Source: Corynebacterium breve
GTDB lineage: Bacteria; Actinomycetota; Actinomycetes; Mycobacteriales; Mycobacteriaceae
Direction: 5' to 3'
NCBI RefSeq assembly: GCF_030252165.1
Contig: NZ_CP126969.1
Location: forward strand, 1,054,001 to 1,118,000
DNA length: 64,000 nucleotides
Both the position numbers and the translations under genes were made by a program. The stretch's first letter is position 1, and each line of letters begins with the position of its first letter. The notes under the pieces were generated by a model. It searched no databases and had not been told where the DNA came from. It saw only the letters and a program-made list of their open reading frames with translations. This document shows, one piece after another, positions 22,512 to 31,565 of this stretch.

Positions 22512-23957
22512 ATGAGTACTCTGCCCACCCATGACGATCCTCGCTGGTTGATCAAGACCGTCACGTCGCAATGGCAACGCAGCGTCCCAGCCGCGATCCT
22601 TATGGCGCTAACTTTTGTGACGAACGGTATCGCTCCGGTCATCGTGGGCCAGGCTATCGATGATGCCATCGCGCCGAGCGAAGCTCAGCGGTTAGTCAGG
22701 TGGATTGTCATCCTCGCGGCGGTCTTTGCAGCAAACATTATCTTTGGATATTACGGGCGTCGGTTGCTCATCTCCGCGACACTTTTAGTCGGCCACGATT
22801 TGCGCATGACCGTAACCGATCGGATTATGCATCCGCGGGGGATTGGAGGAACGAAAAGGACCGCCGGCGAACTACTTTCGATAGCGTCCAGTGACACGCA
22901 GCGCGTTGCCGATGCCGTCATGATGACCGTGTTCCCCGTCGCCGAGGTGGCATCGATCCTGTATGTCGCGGTGATGGTGATGACGATCCATGTCCCGCTC
23001 GGAATTGCCATTCTGCTCGGAGGCCCAGCAGTTGTCGCAATCGCCCTGTTCGCCGCGAAGCCACTGCGCGAGACTTCGGGCAAACGCCAGCACGCTCTTG
23101 CGAAGACCGCGGCCACTGCGACAGATGTTGTACAGGGGCTGCGCACGCTCAAGGGTTTGGGCGCTGTAGGTACAGTGCGCTCTCGCTACAACGCGGTGTC
23201 CGACGAAGCTTATCGACGAACCGTCGATGCCAACGCAGCCCAAGCCCGACTGAACACCGTTACAGAGTCGGCAGGAGCGCTCTACGTCATTGCCATCGCG
23301 ATCGCCGCCGGCGCCCTCGCACTAGACGACGCGATGAGCATCGGCGAATTGATTACCGTGGTGGGTCTGACGCAGTTCATCATCCATCCGATGACAATGC
23401 TGGGCAAAAACATTGCCTCGCGGTGGGCGGCTGCACAAGCATCGGGCAATCGAATCCAGGGGCTCCTCGGCGCAAGCTACGCACTTGACGACGAGGCCAG
23501 CGAGGTACCTGCACTTGCGCCGGGAATCACGGTGAACACCGGGGAGCTCCCTGACGCTCTCCTCACAGCGCCACGTGATCGCGTTGTCGTATCGCCCCAC
23601 AGTGCAGATCTTTTTAGCGGAACTGTGGCCTACAACGTGCAAGCTGACTCTGACCGGGTCAAGGAAGCATTGTGGGTTGCGGCGGCAGATGACATCCCGG
23701 GCGGGCTAGACCGAGAGGTGGGGGAGAACGGTGGCCAACTTTCTGGTGGGCAGCGCCAAAGAGTCGCCTTGGCTCGCGCGATTGCCGCAGACCCTGAGGT
23801 ACTCGTGTTGATCGACCCCACCACCGCCGTGGACTCCATTACCGAACAACGCATCACCGAACGTGTTGCGCAGGCGCGTCGCGGCAAACCCACCGTTGTC
23901 TACACACAACAACCTGCCTGGATCAGGGTGGCCGACGCCGTGGAAGGAGGACTGTAA
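22512..23957 (+). CDS. ABC exporter subunit with degenerate nucleotide-binding domain
   Basis: A 481-residue half-transporter. Residues 1-320 hold six predicted membrane helices of a type IV (ABCB-like) exporter. The nucleotide-binding domain is cut short: about 60-70 residues that should carry Walker A are absent, the chain passing from GLLGASYALDDEAS to SPHSADLFSGTVAYNV. The Q-loop Gln is His (SPHSADLF), the catalytic Glu after Walker B Asp435 is Pro (LIDPTTAVDS), and the switch His is Gln (VVYTQQPAW). LSGGQRQR (410-417) is perfect. The frame is uninterrupted, so this is not a frameshift. It sits 2 nt before its partner gene. It should be unable to hydrolyse ATP itself but can present LSGGQ to the partner. 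Confidence 0.9.
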   Translation: MSTLPTHDDPRWLIKTVTSQWQRSVPAAILMALTFVTNGIAPVIVGQAIDDAIAPSEAQRLVRWIVILAAVFAANIIFGYYGRRLLISATLLVGHDLRMTVTDRIMHPRGIGGTKRTAGELLSIASSDTQRVADAVMMTVFPVAEVASILYVAVMVMTIHVPLGIAILLGGPAVVAIALFAAKPLRETSGKRQHALAKTAATATDVVQGLRTLKGLGAVGTVRSRYNAVSDEAYRRTVDANAAQARLNTVTESAGALYVIAIAIAAGALALDDAMSIGELITVVGLTQFIIHPMTMLGKNIASRWAAAQASGNRIQGLLGASYALDDEASEVPALAPGITVNTGELPDALLTAPRDRVVVSPHSADLFSGTVAYNVQADSDRVKEALWVAAADDIPGGLDREVGENGGQLSGGQRQRVALARAIAADPEVLVLIDPTTAVDSITEQRITERVAQARRGKPTVVYTQQPAWIRVADAVEGGL

Positions 23958-23959
23958 AG

Positions 23960-25720
23960 ATGCGTTTCCCGCTAGCAACTGTCGGCGAGGTTCGTCGTGA
24001 AGTATCTAAACAGGTGCGCTCGGTGCCCGGCGCGACACTAGTCGGTCTCATCGCGCTAGTGCTCCTTAGCCTTGGCGCATATGCCAACGTGATGGTGCCG
24101 CGACTTCTTGGTTCGATCGTGGATATTGTGATCGAGAAGCAGGGCTTCTACGAGCTTGGTTGGGCCACCGGAGCTTTGGTCATGGCCGCGGTGTTCGGCG
24201 CTGGCGCTAGCGCTGCGGGCTTCTTCCTAGTTTCACGGGTAGCAGAACGCGTCATTGCGAACCTTCGTGAGTCCATGGTGGGGACGGCGTTAGGATTGCC
24301 GGTCCACCGCGTGGAAGAGGCTGGCTCAGGTGATTTGGTGTCGCGCTCGACAGACGACGTCTCGGAGCTCTCGTCAGCAGTCACGGAAACTATTCCAGTC
24401 CTAGCCACCAGCGCATTTACTCTTGTAGCTACGGCTATCGCCTTAGTGGCTTTGGATTGGCAGTTCCTCTTCGTCCCATTAGTAGCGTTTCCCGTCTACT
24501 TCTTTGCTGCTCGTCGCTACTTGCGCGTAGCCCCGGACCGATATGCCGGTGAACGATCGGCAATGGCGGAACGAGCCCGCCGAATTCTCGAAGCGATTCA
24601 TGGACGCGAAACTGTTCGTGCCTTCCGCATGGAAGACGCCACACGTGCAAATATCCATGAAGCAAGCTATTCCGTAGTCACCCGTGGCTTTGCTGCGAGG
24701 ACCACGATGACCACATTGCAGGTGTGGCTGACGGTCGGCGAATTCCTTACGATTGCGACGGGCCTTGTGGTTGCGTTCATTACCGTTGCCTCCGGCGCAC
24801 TCAGCGTGGGTGCGGTGACCGCGGCGATGTTAATGCTGATTCGTATCCGCGGCCCAATCATGGGCGTGATGCGAGTGCTCGACACGATTCAGTCTGGATA
24901 TGCTTCATTGGCCCGTATCGTCGGTGTCACGGCGCACCCACCCGAGCCGGTGCCAGTGTTTGGCGCACCAGATCCTGCAGGGCATGTGGAGATGCGCGAC
25001 GTGACGTTCGCCTACGATGAGGCAGGCGAGAACATCGCGGTGGAGAACGTTGATTTGCAGATTTCGCCAGGTGAAACTGTGGCACTCGTCGGTGCCTCCG
25101 GCGCGGGGAAAACCACCGTGGCGTCTCTAGCCGCAGGACTTCGCATCCCCGACAAAGGCCATGTGCGTGTCGATGGCGTCGACGTACATAAACTCTCCGA
25201 CGCTGAGCGAGTTGCCCGCATCGCGCTCGTGTCCCAAGACGTGTACGTCTTCTCGGGAACACTTCGCGACGATCTCACCCTCGCAGCCCCGAATGCGGCA
25301 GATGCAGAGCTGATCACAGCATTAAGAGCAGTCGAGGCAACTTGGTTTGAGTACTTGGCCGATGGTTTGGACACGGTCGTGGGAGCTCAGGGTATGCAGC
25401 TGGAGCCGTTTGAAGCACAGCAGTTAGCACTAGCGCGCATTCTTCTCCTTGACCCAGCTGTGGTGATTATGGACGAGGCGACCGCAGAGGCAGGATCTAA
25501 AAATGCCGGTAATCTAGAAAAGGCTGCAGCCACGGTGGCACGAGATCGTGCAGCACTTGTGGTCGCCCATAGACTTGACCAAGCGCGAGCCGCCGATCAA
25601 GTGATTGTGATGGAGCACGGTCGCATCATCGAATGCGGGACGCACCAAGAACTGGTGGATCAACGCGGAACATACGCGACCATGTGGGATGCGTGGCAGG
25701 AAGGAAGAAACACACAGTGA
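23960..25720 (+). CDS. ABC exporter subunit, ATP-binding partner lacking LSGGQ
   Basis: A 586-residue half-transporter with six membrane helices (about 25-320) and a full-length ATPase domain. Walker A GASGAGKT is at 378-385, the Q-loop is VSQDVYVFSG, Walker B with catalytic Glu is VVIMDEAT (Asp505, Glu506) and the switch His537 is in VVAHRLD. The ABC signature is lost: where QLSGGQRQR is expected the protein reads QLEPFEAQQ (EPFE at 482-485), and the D-loop is AEAGS. It is the mirror image of the preceding subunit. The pair should form a heterodimer with a single working ATP site. Its stop overlaps the following esterase start in GTGA, tying the exporter to that lipoprotein. Substrate unknown. 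Confidence 0.92.
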   Translation: MRFPLATVGEVRREVSKQVRSVPGATLVGLIALVLLSLGAYANVMVPRLLGSIVDIVIEKQGFYELGWATGALVMAAVFGAGASAAGFFLVSRVAERVIANLRESMVGTALGLPVHRVEEAGSGDLVSRSTDDVSELSSAVTETIPVLATSAFTLVATAIALVALDWQFLFVPLVAFPVYFFAARRYLRVAPDRYAGERSAMAERARRILEAIHGRETVRAFRMEDATRANIHEASYSVVTRGFAARTTMTTLQVWLTVGEFLTIATGLVVAFITVASGALSVGAVTAAMLMLIRIRGPIMGVMRVLDTIQSGYASLARIVGVTAHPPEPVPVFGAPDPAGHVEMRDVTFAYDEAGENIAVENVDLQISPGETVALVGASGAGKTTVASLAAGLRIPDKGHVRVDGVDVHKLSDAERVARIALVSQDVYVFSGTLRDDLTLAAPNAADAELITALRAVEATWFEYLADGLDTVVGAQGMQLEPFEAQQLALARILLLDPAVVIMDEATAEAGSKNAGNLEKAAATVARDRAALVVAHRLDQARAADQVIVMEHGRIIECGTHQELVDQRGTYATMWDAWQEGRNTQ

Positions 25721-26682
25721 AAATTCGCGCTGTCATTGCCACATTGATACTGGCTGCCGTGACCGTCGCATCGTGTGGTTTTCCCTACGATGAGGAAGAA
25801 CTCGAATCGATCAACAACCGTTTCGCCGAGACTGCTGCCGAATCTACTGACGACGAAGCCTTGGTCACCACGGAGGAAGACGTGTCCTCGTCTTTCCCCG
25901 AATCCGAGACCACGAAGCACGCTGTAGAGGCCGGCGGGCTCCGTCGCACCTACTACGTCACTGCACCGAAAGACGCTTCCGAGGGGACAAAGTATCCGCT
26001 TATCTATGCCTTCCATGGGATGGCGGAACCCGCTAAGCGCTTGCAGCACTATTCGCGGTTGGACATGGCTCACGCAATTGTCGTGTACCTGGACGGTCAA
26101 GATCAAGCGTGGGCTCCAGCCCCGTATGCCACTACAACGGGTGAGCAAGATCTTGCATTCGTTGACGCTGTTCGCGCTGAGCTGGATCAAGAATATGTCA
26201 TCGACAATGCACGCGTATTTGCCACCGGCTTGTCCAACGGTGGGGGATTCGCCGCCTATCTTGGCTGCCAGCGCCCACAACAATTCACCGCAATCGCCAC
26301 TGTGGCGGCGGCGTACTACTGGAAAGTCTCCGACGAGTGCTCGTCGATCCCGATGAAAACATTGGATATCCACGGAACCGCCGACAACGTCATCGAGTAC
26401 GAGGGCGGAATCAGGCACGATACTGCCTACGAGTCTGTTCCTCAGATGCTTGACGAGAACGCAGTACGCAACCATTGCAGTGAAGAAGTTTCACTAAGCC
26501 AAGTGGGCACTGAAGGAGTGCGTTATAAATGGCACGATTGTGATGCCCCGCTAGAGCACATCCGCATCGGAAATGGGCAGCACAACTGGCCGGGAGGAGC
26601 GTTCGACAACACTCCCGGGGTGGTCAAAGACCGCACAACACACGAAATCCTTGACTTCTTTGGTATCTCATATCGCGAATAG
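25717..26682 (+). CDS. Lipoprotein esterase paralogue, PHB-depolymerase/LpqC family
   Basis: A 321-residue lipoprotein (signal AVIATLILAAVTVASC, lipid Cys about residue 18) with an acidic linker of about 45 residues and an alpha/beta hydrolase domain: YAFHGMAEPAKR, nucleophile GLSNGGG, Asp in HGTADNVIEYEG and His in GNGQHNWPGG. It shares layout and many segments with the gene at 20774 (APAPY, DLAF-DA, SNGGGF, CQRP, VEYEGG), so the two arose by duplication. GTG at 25717 is fixed by its overlap with the exporter stop and AAGGAAG 10 nt upstream. Coupled to the exporter, it probably acts on the exported compound or the envelope; this is inference. Confidence 0.88.
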   Translation: MKIRAVIATLILAAVTVASCGFPYDEEELESINNRFAETAAESTDDEALVTTEEDVSSSFPESETTKHAVEAGGLRRTYYVTAPKDASEGTKYPLIYAFHGMAEPAKRLQHYSRLDMAHAIVVYLDGQDQAWAPAPYATTTGEQDLAFVDAVRAELDQEYVIDNARVFATGLSNGGGFAAYLGCQRPQQFTAIATVAAAYYWKVSDECSSIPMKTLDIHGTADNVIEYEGGIRHDTAYESVPQMLDENAVRNHCSEEVSLSQVGTEGVRYKWHDCDAPLEHIRIGNGQHNWPGGAFDNTPGVVKDRTTHEILDFFGISYRE

Positions 26683-26701
26683 GATCAGTACCATTTGAGG
26701 T

Positions 26702-27679
26702 GTGAACCTTCCGATCTCCGCAAGAAAAGCCGTCATTGTCTACAACCCTGTCAAAGTTGACGTGGGCCAGTTGGAAATGTACGCGGAAAAGTATCGTGGC
26801 TCGTACACGCAGATTGAGTGGAAGGAAACAACGGAGGCCGATCCTGGATTCTCTCAAGCGAAGGCAGCCGTCGAAGAGGGGGCCGATGTAGTCGTCGCAT
26901 GCGGCGGTGACGGCACTGTACGCCTGGTGGCCTCTGCGGTGGCGGGGTCGTCGACAAGCTTGGGAATTGTGCCAGTAGGCACTGGGAACCTTCTAGCGAG
27001 GAACCTGAAGCTGAGTTTGCTGCCTGAAGCAGCGATGCGTACCGCGCTGCAGGGGACTGAGCGGGTCATCGACATGTGTTACGCATTGGTCGATTATCCT
27101 GACACCAGCTCCGAAGAGATCCCGTTCGTTGTGATGGCGGGAATCGGGATTGACGCACAGATGATCGCGAATACAGACGATCGCCTGAAAAAGAAATTCG
27201 GTTTCGCGGCATATGGTGTGGCTATTTTGAAATCGCTCAGGGGCGGAAACCGTGTCAAGCTGTTGCGCCGCATTGACAGAGGGCGCTGGCGCACCGCACG
27301 TGCGCACAGTGTGATCGTGGGCAACTGTGGCGAGCTGGTGAACAACCTCACTCTGATGCCTGATGCGCTGCCCGACGACGGCAGAATTGATGTGGTGGTC
27401 ATGCGCCCCAAGGGGCCGGTGGGTTGGGTGCTCATCTTCGGGCAGATTGTTGCGCAAACAGCAGACAAACTGTGGAGCACGGTCAAACGGGGACGTGGGC
27501 TGAGACTGACACCAGACCGCGACACCGACGGAATGCGCTATATGCAAGGAGCGCAATTCGACGTAATTTTCTCGCATCCAGAGGTGTTCGAAGTCGACGG
27601 GGATCAAATTGGTCAGGTGACAGGATTCTCCGTTCGTGTGTCACCGAGTGTTCTCAACGTGAGGATTCCCAAAGGGTGA
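26702..27679 (+). CDS. Diacylglycerol/lipid kinase family protein
   Basis: A 325-residue protein of the DAGK-catalytic family. Motifs: IVYNPVKVDV near the start, ACGGDGTVRLVASAV (nucleotide-binding GGDGT) and GIVPVGTGNLLARNL, then MAGIGIDAQMI and PDALPDDGRIDVVVM in the C-terminal beta domain. Members phosphorylate lipids such as diacylglycerol; the substrate here is not defined. The GTG start at 26702 has TACCAT 7 nt upstream, so a leaderless transcript starting 19 nt after the esterase stop is likely. Confidence 0.9.
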   Translation: MNLPISARKAVIVYNPVKVDVGQLEMYAEKYRGSYTQIEWKETTEADPGFSQAKAAVEEGADVVVACGGDGTVRLVASAVAGSSTSLGIVPVGTGNLLARNLKLSLLPEAAMRTALQGTERVIDMCYALVDYPDTSSEEIPFVVMAGIGIDAQMIANTDDRLKKKFGFAAYGVAILKSLRGGNRVKLLRRIDRGRWRTARAHSVIVGNCGELVNNLTLMPDALPDDGRIDVVVMRPKGPVGWVLIFGQIVAQTADKLWSTVKRGRGLRLTPDRDTDGMRYMQGAQFDVIFSHPEVFEVDGDQIGQVTGFSVRVSPSVLNVRIPKG

Positions 27680-27773
27680 GACGCTCAGGGGTACCTCAGG
27701 GGTAGTTGTACCAGCGCATTGATGTGAAAAATAGTCTAAGCAAGCTGGTGTCAGGGTAATCTCATCTCAAAAT

Positions 27774-27788
27774 CCGGGATAGTCCCGG
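27774..27788 (+). promoter_or_regulatory. Short hairpin in the leader of the TrpXYZ-like operon
   Basis: CCGGGA (27774-27779) and TCCCGG (27783-27788) form a 6-bp stem with a 3-nt loop 30 nt before the ABC operon start. No T-run and no leader peptide rich in one amino acid is visible in 27680-27817, so attenuation is not supported. The ribosome site GAAAGG is at 27803-27808. Confidence 0.3.
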
Positions 27789-27817
27789 AGACCGATGAAT
27801 GTGAAAGGTCTAACACC

Positions 27818-28813
27818 ATGATGAGTTCCACATCCAAGCGCTGGTCTCTCCGTGCCCGTACAGTCACCGGACTCGTGACAGCGGCTGCGCTCGTCCTCGC
27901 TGGCTGCTCCGAGTCGTCCGACACCGCTGCAGGCGAAGGCTCCTACGATATCGGCATCAACCAGCTGGTTCAGCACCCAGCACTTGACGAAGCATCCGCC
28001 GGCTTCAAAGCAGCATTCGACGACGCTGGTATTGAGGTCAACTGGGACGAGCAGAACGCCAACGGCGAACAAGCTACCGCGCTGACCATCGCACAACAGA
28101 TGGCTGGAAGCAAACTGGATCTCGTTCTTGCGGTAGCTACTCCTGCGGCCCAGGCAACAGTGCAGAACATCACCACTGAGCCCGTATTGTTCACCGCTGT
28201 GACAGACCCAGTTGAAGCGCAGCTAGTAGATTCGCTCGAAGCTCCAGGTGGAAATGCTACCGGTACTTCCGATATCACTCCGATTGCTGACCAGCTAGAT
28301 CTACTTCAAGAACTGGTCCCAGATACCAAGCGCGTAGGCATCGTCTACGCTTCCGGCGAGGTCAACTCGCAGGTGCAGGTCGACGCTGCGAAGAAGGAAG
28401 CGGAGGGCCGTGGTATTGAGATCGTGACCCAAACCGTTACCAACGTTACCGAGATCCCACAGGCCGTTGAGGCGATTGGCGATGTAGATGCCTTCTACGT
28501 GCCCACTGACAACATGGTCGTATCCGGCATTTCCTCCCTGGTCCAAGCTGCTGAGGCGAAATCCATCCCGGTGATTGCTGCTGAAGCCGGCACCGTGGAA
28601 GGTGGCGCTGCAGCGACCATCGGCATCGACTATTTCGAGCTTGGCCGCCAGACCGGTGAAATGGCCATCCGTATTTTGGAAGAGGGCGCTGATCCGGGCG
28701 AAGTGGCTGTGGAGACCGCGACCGAGTTCACCTACTACGTCAACGAAGAGGCGGCTGAACGCCAGGGCATCACCATCCCACAGGAGATTTTGGACGAGGC
28801 CGAAACCGTATGA
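27818..28813 (+). CDS. ABC transporter substrate-binding lipoprotein (TrpX-like)
   Basis: A 331-residue lipoprotein (signal to LVLAGC, lipid Cys about residue 29) of the ABC_sub_bind family (PF04392): IGINQLVQHPALDEASAGF, VLFTAVTDPVEAQLV, KRVGIVYASGEVNSQVQV and AATIGIDYFELGRQTG. Characterised relatives bind tryptophan or other aromatic amino acids in streptococci; ligand identity cannot be read from sequence. It heads a three-gene importer operon, overlapping the permease start by 4 nt (ATGA). Confidence 0.92.
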   Translation: MMSSTSKRWSLRARTVTGLVTAAALVLAGCSESSDTAAGEGSYDIGINQLVQHPALDEASAGFKAAFDDAGIEVNWDEQNANGEQATALTIAQQMAGSKLDLVLAVATPAAQATVQNITTEPVLFTAVTDPVEAQLVDSLEAPGGNATGTSDITPIADQLDLLQELVPDTKRVGIVYASGEVNSQVQVDAAKKEAEGRGIEIVTQTVTNVTEIPQAVEAIGDVDAFYVPTDNMVVSGISSLVQAAEAKSIPVIAAEAGTVEGGAAATIGIDYFELGRQTGEMAIRILEEGADPGEVAVETATEFTYYVNEEAAERQGITIPQEILDEAETV

Positions 28814-29694
28814 TCGGCGCCCTAGAACTAGGTATCATCTACGGGGTTATGGCCCTAGGGGTCTATCTCACTTTTCGCATCCTCAACTTCGCCGACTTGA
28901 CCGTTGACGGTAGTTTCACCACCGGCGGCGCAACCGCTGCCGTGTTGCTCCTTGCGGGTTGGAATCCCATCGCTGCAACGCTCATGGGTTTCGTCGCAGG
29001 CTTTCTTGCCGGTGTGATCACTGGCTTGCTGCACACCAAAGGTGGAATCGACGGACTCTTGGCTGGTATCTTGACGCAAATTGGCCTGTGGTCCATTAAC
29101 TTGCGCATCATGGGTGGGGCGAATATTCCACTCTTGCGTCAAGACACCATCTTTACGCCTTTGCGTGATGCAGGTCTGCTTGGCAACTGGGCTGGAGTCG
29201 GCCTGTTGGGTGTCGTAGTCCTCGTTCTCGGCTTGGTAATCTTCTGGTTTCTTACCACCAACCTCGGCCTTGCGATCCGCGCCACCGGCGACAATGGCGC
29301 TATGATCACCTCCTTTGGTGTGTCAACCGACAACACCAAGATCTTGACTCTCGCCCTATCCAACGGCCTAGTCGGCGCATGCGGCGCTCTTGTCGCACAG
29401 TTCCAAGGTTTTGCGGATATCTCGATGGGCATTGGACTGATCGTCGTCGGCCTCGCGTCTGTCATTCTCGGTCAAGCGATCGTTGGTCAGCGTTGGGTTC
29501 TGCAAGCCATCGTCGCTGTGATCGTCGGTGCCGTCTTGTACCGCCTCATCATCTTCTTCGCTCTGCAAATCGGTCTCGACCCGAACGATATGAAGCTCGT
29601 TTCGGCGGTGCTGGTCGTCGCGGCGCTGCTGATTCCGAAATTGAGGGTGAATGGTCGCGGTACTGCAAAGAAGAAAGTGAAGGTGGCGGCATAA
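28810..29694 (+). CDS. ABC transporter permease (TrpY-like)
   Basis: A 294-residue integral membrane protein of the branched-chain amino-acid type permease superfamily, with about eight hydrophobic helices. The start MIGALELGIIYGVMALGVYL and FRILNFADLTVDGSFTTGG are characteristic of permeases paired with PF04392 binding proteins. It lies between the binding protein (4-nt overlap) and the ATPase (starts immediately after its stop). Confidence 0.92.
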   Translation: MIGALELGIIYGVMALGVYLTFRILNFADLTVDGSFTTGGATAAVLLLAGWNPIAATLMGFVAGFLAGVITGLLHTKGGIDGLLAGILTQIGLWSINLRIMGGANIPLLRQDTIFTPLRDAGLLGNWAGVGLLGVVVLVLGLVIFWFLTTNLGLAIRATGDNGAMITSFGVSTDNTKILTLALSNGLVGACGALVAQFQGFADISMGIGLIVVGLASVILGQAIVGQRWVLQAIVAVIVGAVLYRLIIFFALQIGLDPNDMKLVSAVLVVAALLIPKLRVNGRGTAKKKVKVAA

Positions 29695-30486
29695 ATGCTT
29701 AAGATCACTAATTTGCACAAGACCTTTTTCCCAGGCACCGCCAACGAGCGCGTCGCACTTGATGGTGTTGACCTCGCTTTGGCTCCCGGCGACTTTGTTT
29801 CCATCATCGGTTCGAACGGTGCTGGCAAGTCAACGCTGCTGAATTTGGTGTCGGGCCGTCTGCGACCTGATTCCGGCAGTGTCAATATCGACGGCACCGA
29901 CTTGACCCGCATGAAGGAGCACACCCGCGCGAAGTACATCGGGCGTGTTTTCCAAGACCCGCTTGCAGGTACTGCTCCGAACCTGACAATCGAGGAGAAC
30001 CTCTCGCTTGCTTATCGACGAGGCCAACGCCGCGGACTAGCACCCGCCCTCAACGGCAAGTTACGTGAGGACTTCCGCACCGAACTTGCTTCCTTGGAAT
30101 TGGGCCTTGAAAACCGCCTGACCCACAAGGTCGGTTTGCTCTCCGGCGGACAGCGACAGGCACTTAGTCTTTTAATGGCTGGTTTTACTAAGCCAAAGAT
30201 CATGCTTCTCGACGAACACACCGCCGCCCTGGACCCGCAGCGTGCAGGGCTGGTGACTGAATTGACCCACAAGATTGTCGAAGACGGTGGCCTGACCACC
30301 TTGATGGTGACGCACAATATGGAACAAGCGATCCGACTTGGCAATCGCTTGGTTATGATGCACGAAGGCAAGATCGTCTACGAAGCTGACGAAGAAGTGA
30401 AGTCCCGCCTCACAGTTCACGACCTGCTCGGCGAATTTACCAAGATTAAGGGCGCAACTCTTTCGGATAAGGCGTTCCTGGGATAG
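29695..30486 (+). CDS. ABC transporter ATP-binding protein (TrpZ-like)
   Basis: A 263-residue ATPase. Walker A is GSNGAGKST near residue 42, signature LLSGGQRQALSLL, Walker B IMLLDEHTAALDP and switch His VTHNMEQAIRLG. All catalytic residues are present. It completes the importer with the two preceding genes. No obvious terminator separates it from the converging yjdM gene, whose stop is 7 nt away. Confidence 0.95.
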   Translation: MLKITNLHKTFFPGTANERVALDGVDLALAPGDFVSIIGSNGAGKSTLLNLVSGRLRPDSGSVNIDGTDLTRMKEHTRAKYIGRVFQDPLAGTAPNLTIEENLSLAYRRGQRRGLAPALNGKLREDFRTELASLELGLENRLTHKVGLLSGGQRQALSLLMAGFTKPKIMLLDEHTAALDPQRAGLVTELTHKIVEDGGLTTLMVTHNMEQAIRLGNRLVMMHEGKIVYEADEEVKSRLTVHDLLGEFTKIKGATLSDKAFLG

Positions 30487-30492
30487 AACCAG

Positions 30493-30855
30493 CTACGCCT
30501 TGCGTACGATTGAAGACTTCAAGGTCATAGCGCCAAAGCCTTCGACCTTACAGTCAATATTGTGTTCGTCGGTAGTGTCTAGGACTCGGATACCGCGTAC
30601 CTTCGTGCCAGGTTTAATGGGCTGCGCTGCCCCTTTGACCTTGACAGTCTTTACGACCGTCACGTCGTCGCCGTCTGCAAGTACATTGCCGACGGCGTCT
30701 TTGATCGCAAGCGATTCTGATTCTGTAGATTCCGCTGTGACACTAGGATCCCACTCGTTAGCGCACTCTGGGCAGACGAGTAGGGGATCCATCTCATAGG
30801 TGTAGGTGCTGGCGCACTCCGGGCACGGAGGAAGAGTGTAGGTAGATTCAGTCAT
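30493..30855 (-). CDS. yjdM: YjdM/PhnA-type zinc-ribbon protein
   Basis: A 120-residue protein with an N-terminal zinc ribbon (CPECASTYTYEMDPLLVCPEC; Cys pairs about 9-12 and 28-31) and a C-terminal KOW/SH3-like domain with GDDVTVVKTVKVKG and CKVEGFGAMTLKSSIVRKA. Family members are annotated as alkylphosphonate-utilisation operon protein PhnA, but most, as here, lie outside any phn operon and have no proven role. TACACT sits 6 nt before the ATG, consistent with a leaderless start. Confidence 0.92.
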   Translation of the reverse strand: MTESTYTLPPCPECASTYTYEMDPLLVCPECANEWDPSVTAESTESESLAIKDAVGNVLADGDDVTVVKTVKVKGAAQPIKPGTKVRGIRVLDTTDEHNIDCKVEGFGAMTLKSSIVRKA

Positions 30856-30898
30856 AAACCGAGTGTAGCTATGAACGAACTAACCGGAGTTGTCCAAG

Positions 30899-31441
30899 CT
30901 ATTCGCAAGCGATGCCGTCGCCATCTCGGTCCAACCCAGAGCGGTATCCTGGGCTGCCTGTGTAGAGAGGGGCCACTCCTGCAGCACGCGCCGCAGCGCA
31001 GTTTGCGTAGTAGGTGGATTGTGGTGCGGGGGCCGGAGCAGGTTCTGGCGCCGGCGCCGGGGCGGGCGGTGCGAAGAATCCGAGTTGCTGGTTGTTTTCG
31101 GCAGCTGCAGGTTCTGGGGCGGGTGCCTGTTCGGAAGTCGGCGTTGGGTCGGGTGCCGGTTCCTCCGATTGCACGGATGTCGGTTCAATCTCCGTGGTGA
31201 CGGTACTGATAATAGTGGTAGCTTTCGTTGTCGCGGAGGTGGAAATCTTGGTGATGGTAGCCGTCACGGTTGCTGTAGGTGGCTGGGAGGCTGTCTGATC
31301 CCCATCCGTTCCGCATGCTGTCAATAGGACTAGAAGCGTACCAACACCCATGGTCAACTTGAAGGCAGTACCTGGAATGCGCTTCTTCTTTGGCTGTGTC
31401 GCGGAGGGAAATCCTGCAGTGAAATTGGGATCAAATGACAT
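30899..31441 (-). CDS. Excalibur-domain lipoprotein-like protein
   Basis: A 180-residue protein with a cytoplasmic start, a hydrophobic segment LTMGVGTLLVLLTACG (about 29-44) ending in a lipobox-like LTAC, a Thr/Ser-rich stalk, a Pro-Ala-Glu repeat region (APAPEPAPAPAP, about 130-142) and a C-terminal Excalibur domain of about 37 residues with NCAAARAAG, the Ca-binding DRDGDG loop and terminal CE. Excalibur domains are found at the ends of Gram-positive surface proteins and bind calcium. GAAGG lies 7 nt before the ATG. Likely displayed in the cell envelope. Confidence 0.88.
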   Translation of the reverse strand: MSFDPNFTAGFPSATQPKKKRIPGTAFKLTMGVGTLLVLLTACGTDGDQTASQPPTATVTATITKISTSATTKATTIISTVTTEIEPTSVQSEEPAPDPTPTSEQAPAPEPAAAENNQQLGFFAPPAPAPAPEPAPAPAPQSTYYANCAAARAAGVAPLYTGSPGYRSGLDRDGDGIACE

Positions 31442-31565
31442 TTCGTAGCCTTCTATATTGGGAAACTTGACAAAGTAAATATAGACAAAAGATTGGTAGT
31501 TTCTGTGTAAAACGAAAAACTATTACCAAACTCTTGGAAATGTGGCCATAAATGAGACAACAAAA

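Noticed and set aside
23461..23640. Idea that subunit 1 of the ABC exporter lost Walker A by frameshift
   Set aside because: The same frame continues through the SPHSADLFSGT and LSGGQRQR segments; other frames of this stretch do not encode a P-loop.
27680..27817. Amino-acid attenuator or T-box before the TrpXYZ-like operon
   Set aside because: No leader peptide with repeated Trp or Tyr codons, no T-box sequence, and only a 6-bp hairpin without T-run.
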